Positions 12,265 through 25,359 of a stretch of 64,000 nt of DNA are shown piece by piece (the stretch's first letter is position 1; every line of letters begins with the position of its first letter). Source of the stretch: Sanghuangporus weigelae (Eukaryota; Basidiomycota; Agaricomycetes; Hymenochaetales; Hymenochaetaceae); contig CP137319.1 in NCBI GenBank assembly GCA_033182465.1, positions 496,001 through 560,000 on the forward strand, given 5' to 3'. The notes under the pieces were generated by a model. That model was given only the letters and a program-made list of their open reading frames with translations. It made no database searches and was not told the origin of the DNA. Both the position numbers and the translations under genes were made by a program.

Positions 12265-14523
12265 ATGGATGCTGGCTCCTCCGAGACGCTAGACACTGTG
12301 CCTGGATCGAATAAACGCGAAAATGAAACGGAAACTGGGAGCTCAGACGCGAAACGTACGAAAGTACAACATGATGACGAGAGCACTGACAGGAACGCGG
12401 CGATCATAACTCCTTCAGACTCGGGAGATGTATCTCGGAAAGAGACAAATAAAGCGGGAAAGAAAAGCAAGAAGGAAGCGAGGAGAGAGGAGTGGGCAGG
12501 ACGAAAGAGGCGAGGGACGCGTCCTGAGAAACCTGAAGGCGGGCAAGATTCCGCTGAGGGCGAAGATGACGCCGGGGCAGAGAAGGCGCTGCGGTTGCCT
12601 AAACGCAAGTGCGCGCTGTTGATTGGGTTTTGTGGGTCTGGGTATCGCGGGATGCAGATGTACGTTCCTTTTATACGAGTTGGTTCGTCATCGTCATTCT
12701 AACAAGCTCGTCACTCCTATATTTCGTTGGTTCGTCTCTGTTGATGGGAGCGTAGTCAACCGGAAGGACCGACTATCGAAGGCGCGCTCTTCAAAGCACT
12801 TATTGCAGCAGGCGCAGTTTCAAAGGACAACGCCGATGACCCCGTCAAGGTGAGCTTTCTCTAGATATTTAAGCGAATTTCCGAACGATCTAACTTCATG
12901 CGTACTTGCAATTCTTTATTACTTGCTGATGCGTATAAGGTAGGCCTCCAACGCGCCGCGCGCACAGATGCAGGCGTACATGCTGCGGGGAACGTCGTGT
13001 CTATGAAGCTTATAACTCACGTACCTGGAATTCCAGACCTTGTTGCGAGGACTAATGAGGAACTTCCTCCGGAGATTCGGCTCTGGTCATTCGTAAGTTC
13101 TTGCTAGTTGATTCGACTACGAAGAGGCTCAAATTCTGTTCGAAAGACACGAGTGCAGAACTCGTTCAATGCTCGCGTGTGTGTGAAAATTTCGTATTTC
13201 TATGTTCACTGCGCACTCATTGGTTTGCATCAGATCATGCGACAGTCGAAGATACACCTACTTCTTTCCTTCCTACATGCTCATCCCTCCGAAACCAACA
13301 AGCGCACTCTTCCGGTCCATCGCGCGATACTCCACCCCGGAATCCGAAAGCCTCCAGCCCGACCCATTCTGGCAAAACGCAGACCTAGAAACTCCGAGAG
13401 AAGAAGACATGATTCGCAAAAAGGCTTGGAGAGTCAGCAAAGAGAAAATAGAAGTGCTTCGGGAGGCTGCGAAGCGGTTTGAGGGGACGCGTAATTTTCA
13501 TAACTTCACGGTCGGGCGTGACCCGAAGGATCGAAGTTGCTTCAGACATATGAAGAAGATTGAGGTGCGTGTCATCACCCTTTGCGTTTTAGAAGATGCT
13601 AATGTGGCGTTTGTCCGAACAGGTGGATGATCCTGTTGTATATGGGGGAACCGAATGGATCAGCGTAATGCTCCATGGACAGAGTTTTATGTTACATCAA
13701 GTCCGTTTACTGGTTTTTATGCGTTTGCTTTTTTTTTTTTTTGGTTCTTACAAACTTCCGCTTTAGATTGTGAGCCTCACTACTCCGGCGGTTCTGACAG
13801 AACAGTTGATATTGGGATTTTCAGCGTAAAATGATGTGCGTTCTTGTTACAGCAGTACGTACAGGAACTCCGAGCAGTATCATCAATGCGGTGAGAATCT
13901 GGTCTGATTGAGTGATACATTGTATTAGTCACTGACTAGCCATCAAATAGCTATATGCAAAAGCACTCGTCACCATTCCCAAAATGCCCTCACTCGGTCT
14001 TCTGCTCGAGAACCCGATCTTCGACTCGTACAACAAGCGCGTTGATGCAGCGAATGAACAGAAGAAACTTGATCCTGAGCACCATGATTATCGCAGTGCG
14101 ATAAGTTTCGAGCGGCATGCAGAAGAAATGCAGAAATTCAAAGAAGAGTTCATCTATAATCGGATGCGGGAAAATGAGGAGAAGCTACAAGTGTCAGAAT
14201 TCATTCTGCTTCACGTCTTCGGCACTCATACGCATTGACTGACACTAATCCACTTTTTAAGGTTCGACCGCTGGCAGAATATCTTTGACAGATATAATGG
14301 CAACGATCTGCTTTACTACAACTCCCAAGGGATCATACCAGAAGAAGCGGTCATCAAAAGGGGCGAGAGCCGTCCAAACCCGTTCAGGGAACGCAGACGG
14401 TTCGATGCAACTGACTTTGCGCCCGATGCAGGAGCATCGGCTCTCGCTGAGGAAGAGGCAGAAGAAGAGGAAACTGAAGAAGAGAAGTTAGGCAAGAAAG
14501 AGTTGGAAGAGGCTGAAGGGTGA
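12265..14523 (+). CDS. PUS1: tRNA pseudouridine synthase 1 (TruA family)
   Basis: Isomerises specific uridines in tRNAs (and some other RNAs) to pseudouridine. Ten exons give 551 aa: 12265-12659, 12756-12849, 12940-13092, 13147-13178, 13234-13564, 13623-13700, 13767-13769, 13825-13890, 13951-14192 and 14262-14523. Catalytic Asp lies in RAARTDAGVHA. Other family marks are FCGSGYRGMQ, YTYFFPSYML, GTRNFHNFT and FMLHQIRKMM. The Ile of the last motif is supplied by a 3-nt exon. The N-terminus is Lys/Arg-rich and may carry a nuclear signal; the C-terminus is acidic. ATG 12265 has A at -3 and G at +4. An in-frame ATG at 12193 in weaker context would add MLRFLKFLTPLRPSRLF, which resembles a mitochondrial presequence. 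A seven-codon upstream frame starts at 12185. Confidence 0.93.
13767..13769 (+). other. PUS1: 3-nt microexon of PUS1 (ATT, Ile)
   Basis: The preceding exon ends CATCAA (His-Gln) at 13700 and the next begins CGTAAAATG (Arg-Lys-Met) at 13825. The family requires HQIRKM, so one Ile codon is missing between them. In the gap, CTTTAG is followed by ATT and then GTGAGC, giving introns 13701-13766 (66 nt, with a T-run of about 16) and 13770-13824 (55 nt). Both are normal sizes for this genome. Confidence 0.8.
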
Positions 14524-14868
14524 CGTCCTTTTTTGCGTCCAACGGGGCTATTAGTAGGCAAGAGTTGCATGAACCTTTTCTAGACGTAGTCGATGAACAG
14601 GTCAAAACATGAATTTCTTATTTTTGTTCTGGAATCAAACAAATCTCTTCGAGAAACAGCGCGGAAAAGGTGTAGAGACATGTGTATTGCAGTATCTACT
14701 TCAAGCTCCTTCCAGTCAACAATCGCTTAGGTCTAGCCAATGTTTTAGGCGGACTGAGATGCAAGATTCCTCAACTCTGCTGCGCTGCTAATCTTGTCCT
14801 CCAGGAAATAGCATTTTTGACAGTCCATCCTAAACCTTGAATTCGGAGCCATGCTAATGCGGCTCACG
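14524..14868. other. Convergent intergenic region
   Basis: 345 bases between the converging 3' ends of PUS1 (+) and the 15-exon gene (-). The sequence is AT-rich near 14600-14650, consistent with 3' processing signals, and no gene was recognised. A 60-codon open frame at 14609-14791 has no features to support it. Confidence 0.5.
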
Positions 14869-16628
14869 CTACTCTTCTGTGTTATCGATCCATTTCTCGA
14901 TGCCCCTCACCTTGCCTCTAGCCATGTAGCCGTGACCGGGATCCGGTAGGTCATTAACATTTATCCGAACAAAGTGTCTAAATCAGCTTATCAGAAGTCG
15001 ATCATCGAGTAAATTGAGAAAGTTTCCCTACTCTGCCAGATTTTCCATGTGTGTTGATTCTTCGCGAATATCTGGCCGATCACGTCTCCTAAAATCTGCT
15101 TATCAGAAGTCAACAGAAAAATAAGTTAAGAATGTCTCCTTACACTGGCAACTCTTGCTCGTATTGATCTCCACGATCAGCCCGCGGAATAAATCTTCTA
15201 AATTTGCTTGTCAGAATTCCGATTAGACACTAAGCTGAAAAAGTTTCCTTACGCTGCCAGCTTTCTGCATCGTTTTATGTACCCGTCAGTATACATCAAA
15301 TGGATAAAAATAGCATAACAGACGCACTCTTTCGTAGGAGATTTAGCTCGCGGAATAAAGGGTCCCGGTGCCATTACTGGAGGCGAACCCATGTAATTTG
15401 GTACCTGAGAAGGAACCTGAACGAAATGATGATGCATTGGAGGAGGCGGAGCCTGATGATGCATTGGGGAAGGCGGAACCGGATGGCGCATTGGGGGAGG
15501 CGACGGCGCCGCCGGACTGCGTTCTCATCAGTTTTTCGTGGAATGGTAAAAAGTCGAAGGTCACATACAGGTCATAGCCGTAATCCTCAGGCAAACTATT
15601 ACCATCATCATAATTAGCCTTCATAATCGATGAACAAGCATCACTCACGTTTGTCTGCGTGGCGCAGCCGGCCCCCAAGGCTCTTTGTAACTAAAACAAT
15701 CTTACTTTAAACGCGCGACGCTTGTACGACTCGACACTTACATAGGCTGAGAGTTCCGTTTCGTTGGCGGGTTTCCGTGCGAAGACCTGTCGCGCCTGCT
15801 GCTGTGATGATGACGGGGCCTAGAAGTTGCAATTCATGTTGAGGTGGATAAGAATGAAGTGTTTCGTAGAAGAGTCAGAAATCGAAGGCCACATACGGAA
15901 CATCATCGTAATCATCGGGAAAACTATAACCATCGTCAAAATCGGACTCGATACTCTCGAAAGTCGATGAGCAAGCATGACTCACGTTTGTCTGCGTGGC
16001 GCAGCCGATTCAAGAGGTTCTTCGTAGCTAAAACAGTCTTACTTTAGAAGCACGACGCTTATACAGCTCGGCACTTACATAGGCTTCGAGCTCCGTTTCA
16101 CTGGCTGGTTTCGCGGCAGGGACTTGTCGCGCCTGCTGTGATGAGAATGGGAGTTAGAAAGTGCAATCCATGTCGCAGATAGAAATGAAGGGTCTCATAG
16201 AAGAATCAGAAATCAAAGGCAACATACCGGTCATCGCGACCGCGACGCTCAGGCATTCTATAAAGGCCACCACAAATAAACATTAATACTCCCGAGGTCC
16301 ACGAACAAGCATGACTCACGTCTGTCTGGGTGTCGGAGGCGGAAGATCGTCGTCGGGTCCTTCAGTGCTGAAATAGTCTTACTTCATAGGCACGACGCTT
16401 TTGTACAGCTCAGTACTTACACTTCTACTACCTCACTATCATACGTGTACCGCTCTGTCTGATGGTTACTCGACGACTGTTCGCGTCTATGATGATGAGA
16501 GTTGGAACTAGAACCCACCAATGCCTCTCAGGACGGGTAGACAAGATGCGAATAACAACTCACCTCTTTGAATGCTTTTCCGAAGGCTTCTTCTTAGACT
16601 TATGAGCATGCGAGCTGTGTTTGTCCAT
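14869..16628 (-). CDS. Unrecognised 15-exon gene with all introns in phase 2
   Basis: Not recognised. The exons, in gene order, are 16564-16628, 16421-16486, 16320-16367, 16228-16257, 16079-16135, 15986-16027, 15897-15923, 15742-15801, 15649-15690, 15569-15595, 15328-15516, 15253-15264, 15144-15197, 15032-15088 and 14869-14977. They total 885 nt, 294 aa. All 14 introns have GT-AG ends and interrupt codons after base 2, so every internal exon is a multiple of three. The product is hydrophilic and has no signal peptide or membrane segment: a His/Lys/Ser-rich start (MDKHSSHAHKSKKK), three repeats of an Arg-rich/APRRQT/acidic module, a Pro-Met-His segment (PPMRHPVPPSPMHHQ), then FIPRA repeats. 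It is probably disordered, perhaps nuclear or RNA-associated, but that is inference only. The frame is open through all 15 exons, which argues strongly that the gene is real. Confidence 0.8.
14978..15264 (-). repeat. Second duplicated exon-intron unit in the same gene
   Basis: Three successive donor regions on the minus strand are near copies: GCTGGCAGC, GTTGCCAGT and TCTGGCAGA, each followed by GTARGGARAC. Their introns each end in a TTCTGAYAAGC-RATTTAG block. The exons between them begin related sequences (FIPRA is repeated in exons 11 and 13). The period is about 110 bases. It is a separate duplication from the upstream triplet. Confidence 0.75.
15569..16486 (-). repeat. Three tandem copies of an exon triplet, introns included
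   Basis: Exons 2-3-4, 5-6-7 and 8-9-10 of the 15-exon gene are successive copies of one module with a period of about 340 bases. The second exons end in TPRQT, APRRQT and APRRQT. The third exons read TMPERRGRDD, TFPDDYDDV and TLPEDYGYD. Introns match as well: those after the first exon of each copy share GAGC/GTCG-TGTA-AAGCGTCG, those after the second share GTGAGT-ATGCTTG, and those after the third share GTATGT-GCCTT and TTTCTGA. Confidence 0.85.
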
Positions 16629-17113
16629 TGAAGGAATCTGCTTCCTTGATAAACCGTCTCAAGGGCACTTGCAAGTGGTAGCCTTGCGATTGTACGAGAA
16701 CCTTGTCACAGACACTTTATACAAGCTCAAGTTCATGCAATGTGTTCCAAAAGCACAAGAAATTCCTAGGATCTAGTCAACTAAACGCAGAGCAGGAGCC
16801 CAAAGCAAAGAAAACAAGATGTGCAATGATGGGTGAACAAGCAATTCAGCCAGAAATTGTGACCAGAGAAACGCAAATTTCGCAAGGAATACTCAGTTAA
16901 TCAAAGACGACGTTTGCTAACAGCACCACTCCGGCTTGGCCTTGAACATCAAAAGGATAATTTCGCGAAAATTTGCATCTGCGAGGTAAAGTCACTATAC
17001 GCTGGGCAGCAAATTGCGTGATTTTGCAGTTCAGAGCAATGTAGACAACGTAAAGAATGACTGAAAATAGTGCTACAGATTAGCGCAAACTGAATTGCAT
17101 GTTCCAGCAGCAA
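16629..17113. other. Intergenic: promoter of the 15-exon gene, 3' side of RPB4
   Basis: 485 bases between two minus-strand genes. No gene or RNA was recognised; an open frame on the plus strand at 16703-16900 lacks any supporting features. Confidence 0.5.
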
Positions 17114-17776
17114 TCAGCTTTGGAACTTCCGTAGCGTCTGGATTTCGTCTAGCAGAGCTTGCAAATTCACATCGTCAATTTTGGCGAGACTGAGAAAGAC
17201 GAATGTCATGTGGACTTTCTCATGCAGAAGTCGGGGAGACGTACCTGGGTATGATACTTTTCGCCTCCTCAGCGTCAGCAGGACACAAGTTCGCAATTTG
17301 CGCGGTCTCGAACTGCGTTAAGTTCTTTTCTCGTCGCAACGTTCTAGTTTAAGCATAAGTAGCACATAACAGCCCATCAGCAACGAGCAAAAGTAGCACT
17401 GAGATAATAAGAAGCTTACTCTCGAACAGCACTGGTGGCATCCGTCGTCGTGAATTTAGCAAACTGCTGTACATACTCAAGTGTCTTCTTATACACACTA
17501 CACATCAGGATTAGCTAGGGTGATTCTTTCGAAACCTGAAAGGAAGATGAACGCACACAGTATCCGGAGCGTCCTTATCCCGATTTTCCAGCAAATACTT
17601 CACTTCTGAGATGAGCAGACAACCAGCATTGTTAAACTCTTTTCGGGGCTCGTCGTCAGCACGTCCCAGCTCCTAGACGCAAATTGAATGCTATAAAGTT
17701 CACCTGGTCCCAGTCTCAGCAAAGAAGCATCTTCTTCTTGATCTTGCGTCCGGCGATGAAGACGAGGAGTGGCCAT
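17114..17776 (-). CDS. RPB4: RNA polymerase II subunit RPB4
   Basis: Forms with RPB7 the stalk of RNA polymerase II, acting in initiation and in mRNA fate. Five exons (17704-17776, 17557-17638, 17420-17497, 17245-17343, 17114-17189) give 135 aa, about the length of the animal subunit. The translation follows the family throughout: EEDASLLRLGPEF, LLISEVKYLLE, YKKTLEYVQQFAKF, TQFETAQIANLCP, EEAKSIIPSL and the end DEIQTLRKFQS. The first acceptor is CGAAAAG at about 17639-17645, chosen because it restores PEF; two upstream AG sites break the frame. There is no counterpart of the long insertion found in budding-yeast Rpb4. Small conserved gene, confident call. Confidence 0.95.
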
Positions 17777-18314
17777 GATGGCCCCGTCGGAAATGAGTAG
17801 TGGCTTTAAGCCCACGTGAAGTTATGTAATAACGGATTGAAATTATATTACTTAATACTAAGGCTTGCTGCGGTATATACTCAAACTCTCTGCTCTCGAA
17901 AAGAAACATGCAAAAAGCACAAATCTGGTAAAAATAATAAGACTTCCGAAACCCAACAAGAGGAATCAAAATTCCTGAAAATGATAGAGAAGGTGACGTG
18001 GTATGCAAATAGGTATGATGATTCCATTGAAGAACTACTAAGCGTAGATATCTGTAATATGTTGAAAGCATCCGGCATGAACACAGAAACGAGCGGTGTA
18101 TCGGCTAGCTGGCCTGAGTCTAGGATGTGCTCATGCCGTGATCGATGAATAATGATATGCGTACTGCGAATAGATAATGATGAAATGTACAAAAGTGACC
18201 GAAATGCGTGAGTTGTAAGCTGCGCGTCGTACGTCGCTATTCTGACCTCAATTGGGTCGGAAGAGCGACTATGCGAGGCAGAAGAATGGCAGAGGCACTG
18301 GCTGTCTCAGCTTG
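17777..18314. other. Intergenic: RPB4 promoter, GH47 3' side
   Basis: 538 bases. Overlapping open frames on both strands (17816-18148 plus, 17881-18192 minus) have unbiased composition and no domain or splice context, so they are treated as chance. Confidence 0.5.
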
Positions 18315-21000
<2,686 letters not shown>

Positions 21001-21892
21001 GATTACTGTCTCTCGAGCTGATCCCCCTCGATGATGAGCAGTGGCAAAGAAAGATATGCTGTGGTAGCGACACAGGGAGAGGACGGAGGGTAAGGAAGAC
21101 GGGATTTGGAAACGGTGAGCTGCTGGCGCCAGGCCAGGTGCCAGGCCAGGAGAACCAGGAGACCAAATCAAAAGTTGCTCACGCCAAGAATTCCTCTATA
21201 ATTAGTCCGGTATCGGCAAGTCGCGAGATCGCTTCTCGGCAAATCTAATCTGCAGAACGTTCAAGTATCCCCAAATTCTCGTTAGAATCATAACAGCACC
21301 TTCATCTAAGCACCATCGATTGACAGCCCTACTTACTTGCCTTCTGTGGTATTCCGTTATGTCTCGGCAGCATCATAGTCGAAATCACCATCGCTCGCTC
21401 AGTTGCGAAGGAAATCTCAATCAGATGCCAAGTACTATTTCTTACAGCCTTTTGGCTTAACAACTCCTTAACCAACGCACTTACACAATGGTTATTTCAT
21501 AGAGAGAACATGCAAATTATTGTTGCTACAAAACGACACAGGAAGTTCCATATGATTGTAATAAAGTCATAAAGGATCGCCTGTTGCTATTAATTCATCC
21601 TGACCATGCAAATACATGATGCTGAAATAAAGTATAAGAAAGAGCAGTAAAACCACTATATATGATTAAACAAAGGATAATGAATCGCATGAATAAAGGT
21701 ACAGTTAAAGTTGCGTTTGGATGAGTTCGATCGAATCTCCCGTTCCGAAAGCGATAGGAATGGGATCAGCTCGTCGCTGAAAGGATGCCAGCAACGTTCT
21801 TCAAAGTCAGATGATAAGTAACGCGAAAATTTTCGGACGCCCCGAATCCAATAGAAGGGAAACGAGCATTGGTACAGTAGAAGGATCACTGA
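21001..21892. other. Intergenic: GH47 promoter, glycerol kinase 3' side
   Basis: 892 bases with no recognised gene. The half nearer 21892 is AT-rich (21480-21720) and likely holds the glycerol kinase 3' untranslated region. The half nearer 21001 is the probable mannosidase promoter and leader; a frame there is open to 21171 but lacks conserved content. Confidence 0.5.
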
Positions 21893-23991
21893 TCAGTCCT
21901 CAGGTGCCTCGTCCCATCCCAAGCTTCTCTCCACAGCTCTCTTCCAGTTCTGCCAGTGTATCTCCCGTTCTTCCACAGGCCGATGAGGCTCAAACGTCCT
22001 CGCACCGTCCGTGTTCACCTCTTTCATCGTCTCGCTGGGTTTCTCCAAATCCCAGCCGTGCAATCCAACAGCAGCACCAGCAAGGAGCGCAGAACCCAAA
22101 GCGGTAGACTCACGCATTGTCGGGCGGACGACGGCGAAACCGCCGATGTCTGCGAGGATTTGCATACAGAGGTCCCCGTTCGTTACCCCTCCATCGACCT
22201 TGAGGTGAGTAAACTCCACGGCGGTAGGGTCGCGGTAGTCTATCGGTGGCTCTTCCGATGTCTTTGAGTCTTTTGAAGAGGAGGCACTGAGTGCGGGCGC
22301 AGGTGCGGAAATAGGGACAGAGGCGGTGAGCGAGGCAGGATGTGCCGTAAGTTCGGGAGACGGTGGTGACTTCATTTCCTCGGAGACATCCACAGCATCT
22401 CCAGCAGAAGAGATCGGAGAAGAAACTGCCTCATAATCAGACTCGGACACCGACTCCTCTGTAGTTGACTCAGAGCTCTCGGATTTCTCCTTCTCATCGA
22501 TAACTTCTTTCGCATTCTTCGTGCTCACATCGAGCAACATACTCTCAATCACTGCACGAGTCTGAAAGGCGATTGCTTCAATCGCCGCACGCGCAATGTG
22601 TGCTGGGTTCGTGTACTTGGTAAGTCCGATCAGCATTCCTGCCGCGCCTGGATCCCAGTATGGAGCCAGAAGACCAGAGAAAGCAGTGACGAAATAGACA
22701 CCGCCTGTTGTTGGTTCTTTTGCAGCCAGATCGTTGACCTCTGCTGAAGACTTGATCATACCGAGACCATCGCGTAACCAATTAATTGCACTTCCGGCTA
22801 CAGCGACTGTAAGGAAAAAGAAGTGCAAACTCAGATCTATATTCAAATTATCTCTAGAGACCGGACTTACTGGATCCTTCGAGAGCGTAAGATGCTGGCT
22901 TCCCTGGACCAGGCTGGTATGCAACGGTCGTCAAAAGACCATGTTCGCTGACGACTGCCTTCTTTCCCGTGTTAAACAGCAGAAACGCGCCAGTACCGTA
23001 TGTGCACTTCGCCTCGCCGGAGCGGAGGCATTTGTTGCCAACAAGAGCGCCTTGTTGATCGCCTACAAGCCCAGCGACGCGAACGCCGGCGAGTGGCCCA
23101 ATAGACATAGCTCCATAAACTTCGGAAGAGGATACTACCTTAGGTAGAATGGAGGGGCGAAGAGAGAAAAAGCGCAAGAGTGCAGGAGACCACTGAAGAG
23201 TATGTATGTCGAGAAGCAAGGTTCGTGAGGCATTTGTTGGTTCGGTGATGTGTAATCCTTTGGAAAGACCTCCAGTAAAGTTCTATATTCCAAATGTAAG
23301 ATGGGACTATATCTGAAATGTGAAATAGATTGACGCACATAGACAAGCCATGACTCGACGGTGCCAAAACAAAGGTTGTCCGCGCCATGTGCTGTACGCA
23401 CATTCTCATGGTTCTCGATCATCCAACAAAGTTTGATCGCCGAAAAATACGTGGACAATGGGAGGCCTGTGAGCTCCCGCAGAGCAGCTATACCAGCGTC
23501 TCCCTTACGCAAGTCACCGGGCTCAACCTCAAGACCTTCAACGCGCAACTTGTGTTGAAAATATGCAACAGTTCCTTTGGTGCGGGCGTCGTCCCAAACG
23601 ATTGCAGGACAGAGTGGCTTGCCAGTAGTTCGGTCCCAGGCAATAGTAGTCTCACGTTGATTCGTTATTCCTAGACAGATCCAAATTTAGTCAGGAGAAA
23701 GAAAGGCAGCTGAACCGATAGGTCGACAGATTACAGACCGATGACCTTAATGCTACTTCGTGCCCACCCATTCTGCTCCAACTGCTCGCATGCACGAACG
23801 ATGCATTCTTCTGAGACCTGCTGAATTTCGTCGGCATCATGTTCATGCCATCCAGGACGAGGGTAGTACTGGGGGAACTCCAGCTGACTTTGAGCTACAA
23901 TGGCAGCACGGGAGTCAAATACGATGAATCGGACTGAGGTAGTCCCGCAGTCAAGAGACCCGACAAATTCGCCCTCCTTGAGGTCAGACAT
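21893..23991 (-). CDS. GUT1: Glycerol kinase with a Ser/acidic insertion
   Basis: Phosphorylates glycerol to glycerol-3-phosphate with ATP (FGGY family). Four exons (23739-23991, 23339-23670, 22871-23282, 21893-22806) give 636 aa. Visible family marks are [15 protein letters not shown] (phosphate-binding loop), [18 protein letters not shown] (restored only with donor GTCTGT at 23738), [53 protein letters not shown] and [15 protein letters not shown]. Between the helix ending VIESML and FTHLKVDGG lies an extra segment of about 110 residues rich in Ser, Glu and Ala/Pro that bacterial kinases lack. The ATG at 23991 fits the family start; an in-frame ATG at 24060 would add 23 residues. The first intron's donor is non-consensus but required by the frame. 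Confidence 0.94.
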
Positions 23992-24695
23992 GGAGATAGA
24001 CGTAGCTCCCAGATTATCGTCAAATGCGGGGTGAAGGACGGAAGAAAGGTAGATACCCATTCCAGCAGATGCAGAATGGAGAGCAGTGGTAGTGGGAGAG
24101 CAGTGGTGATTGGAGAGGAGAACGTGATTGTCTCCCAACGGATTGAATAACCTTCTGTCTTTAGTACTTTGCGGGGAGATCACCCGGGCCGGCGCTGCCA
24201 CCTGAACCACGTCACCAGTGGTCTTGCATCCTCGATAGAGGGAATACCGGCACCGAGATATCCTCGATGTGGTCGTGAGCAACAAGCAAATACCCTTCCT
24301 CGTCGCCCATGGCGAACGGAGCTGCCTGTGCATGCGAGTGCTATTTTAGCAGCTATGACGTGACGCTTCCTTCGAGTCGAGTTCTTCCAGCGTCGCTCGT
24401 TTTGGAAACTGCTTACAAATCCACGATAAAGAAAGTCTCAGCTCTCAGCTCTTATATGTATATGTGTAGAATAGAATCGTCTTCCATCAGGTTTCAATCC
24501 GAGCTTGATAGGCAACGAAACAAAGGTCTAGAATATTGCGCGTCCATGTCTTCCTATGTATATTCAGCTTTCTACTATACAAGGACAGACAAAGTCCTCT
24601 ACAGGTTGGGACACGACATGCTATGATGGGACCCTAGTTCACTCTTTTCATTGCAATTAATATAGAAACAATGAAAGTATTTTGTCTATTTCGCC
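23992..24695. other. Intergenic: glycerol kinase promoter
   Basis: 704 bases. Sequence just upstream of the kinase start is GC-richer and open in frame to 24333, but nothing in it is conserved. Beyond that it is AT-rich with no recognised element, and ends at the stop of the neighbouring small gene. Confidence 0.45.
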
Positions 24696-25359
24696 CTATT
24701 TGCTCCCTTTGTGCACACTTCCCCGTTTTTCCCCCGTACGCTCCGTATGCTCCTTATGCTCCTTGTGACCTCTAGGTGCAGGTCCCCTTGTCCTCTCCGT
24801 ACGGTGTTTCGATGATGATCCTTGACCTTCCAGAAAACTTGGTGGCTCGCGATCTTTTTTGTCAACTTCTTCATCACCAGTCGGTCCACCTGTTTCCTGA
24901 TCGCCATAGAAAGTATCCTGGCTTCCAAGCCAAATGAACGGCAGTTGTTCTTTGAGCCTCTTCTTCTCTTCATCCCTCCGTTCTTGCTCTATCTGCGCGT
25001 TCAGCTGTTCCATGTAAGCGGCTTCACCTGCCATTCTCCTCTTCTTTGTTTTAGGCCTTGGCGACTACGTCAACTGGAGGCACCACAGTGCGCTTGTGAA
25101 CGAGATTGGACTTACGTGATTCTTTCGGGCTGTGGGTGCTGTAGCAAGTTTTCATTCCGTACTGCTTTGAATATGGGACTAATAGATGCCATGTCAATTG
25201 AAACATGAGCGCTAAGATATCATCAGAAGCCATACTGGTTTTCATCAAGGGAGACCCTGCCGGAGCTGCCACTGCTATGCCTTTCTCGACTGTACAGGCA
25301 AAGAGAATTGCATGTCAAACACTTGGAAAAGACCGAGAGAGAAAGCCTTACTCAGCCAT
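24696..25359 (-). CDS. Small hydrophilic protein A, four phase-2 exons (tandem paralogue of B)
   Basis: Not recognised. Exons 25352-25359, 25236-25289, 25116-25178 and 24696-25056 give 161 aa. The first exon is only 8 nt (ATG GCT GA). All three introns are phase 2, as in paralogue B at 26277-26821. The two proteins align over their first three exons (VRNENLLQHPQPER here, ASRNEDKIQSPQPEK there) and then diverge. The long last exon encodes a Glu/Lys/Arg helix (QIEQERRDEEKKRLKEQ), FIWLGSQDTFYGDQ and a repetitive basic tail with HKEHKEHTERT. No signal peptide or membrane segment is present. Support comes from the matching splice sites of two diverged copies. Function unknown. Confidence 0.7.

Noticed and set aside
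17816-18192. Open frames on both strands downstream of GH47 and upstream of RPB4
   Set aside because: They overlap on opposite strands, with no domain, no splice context and no coding bias.
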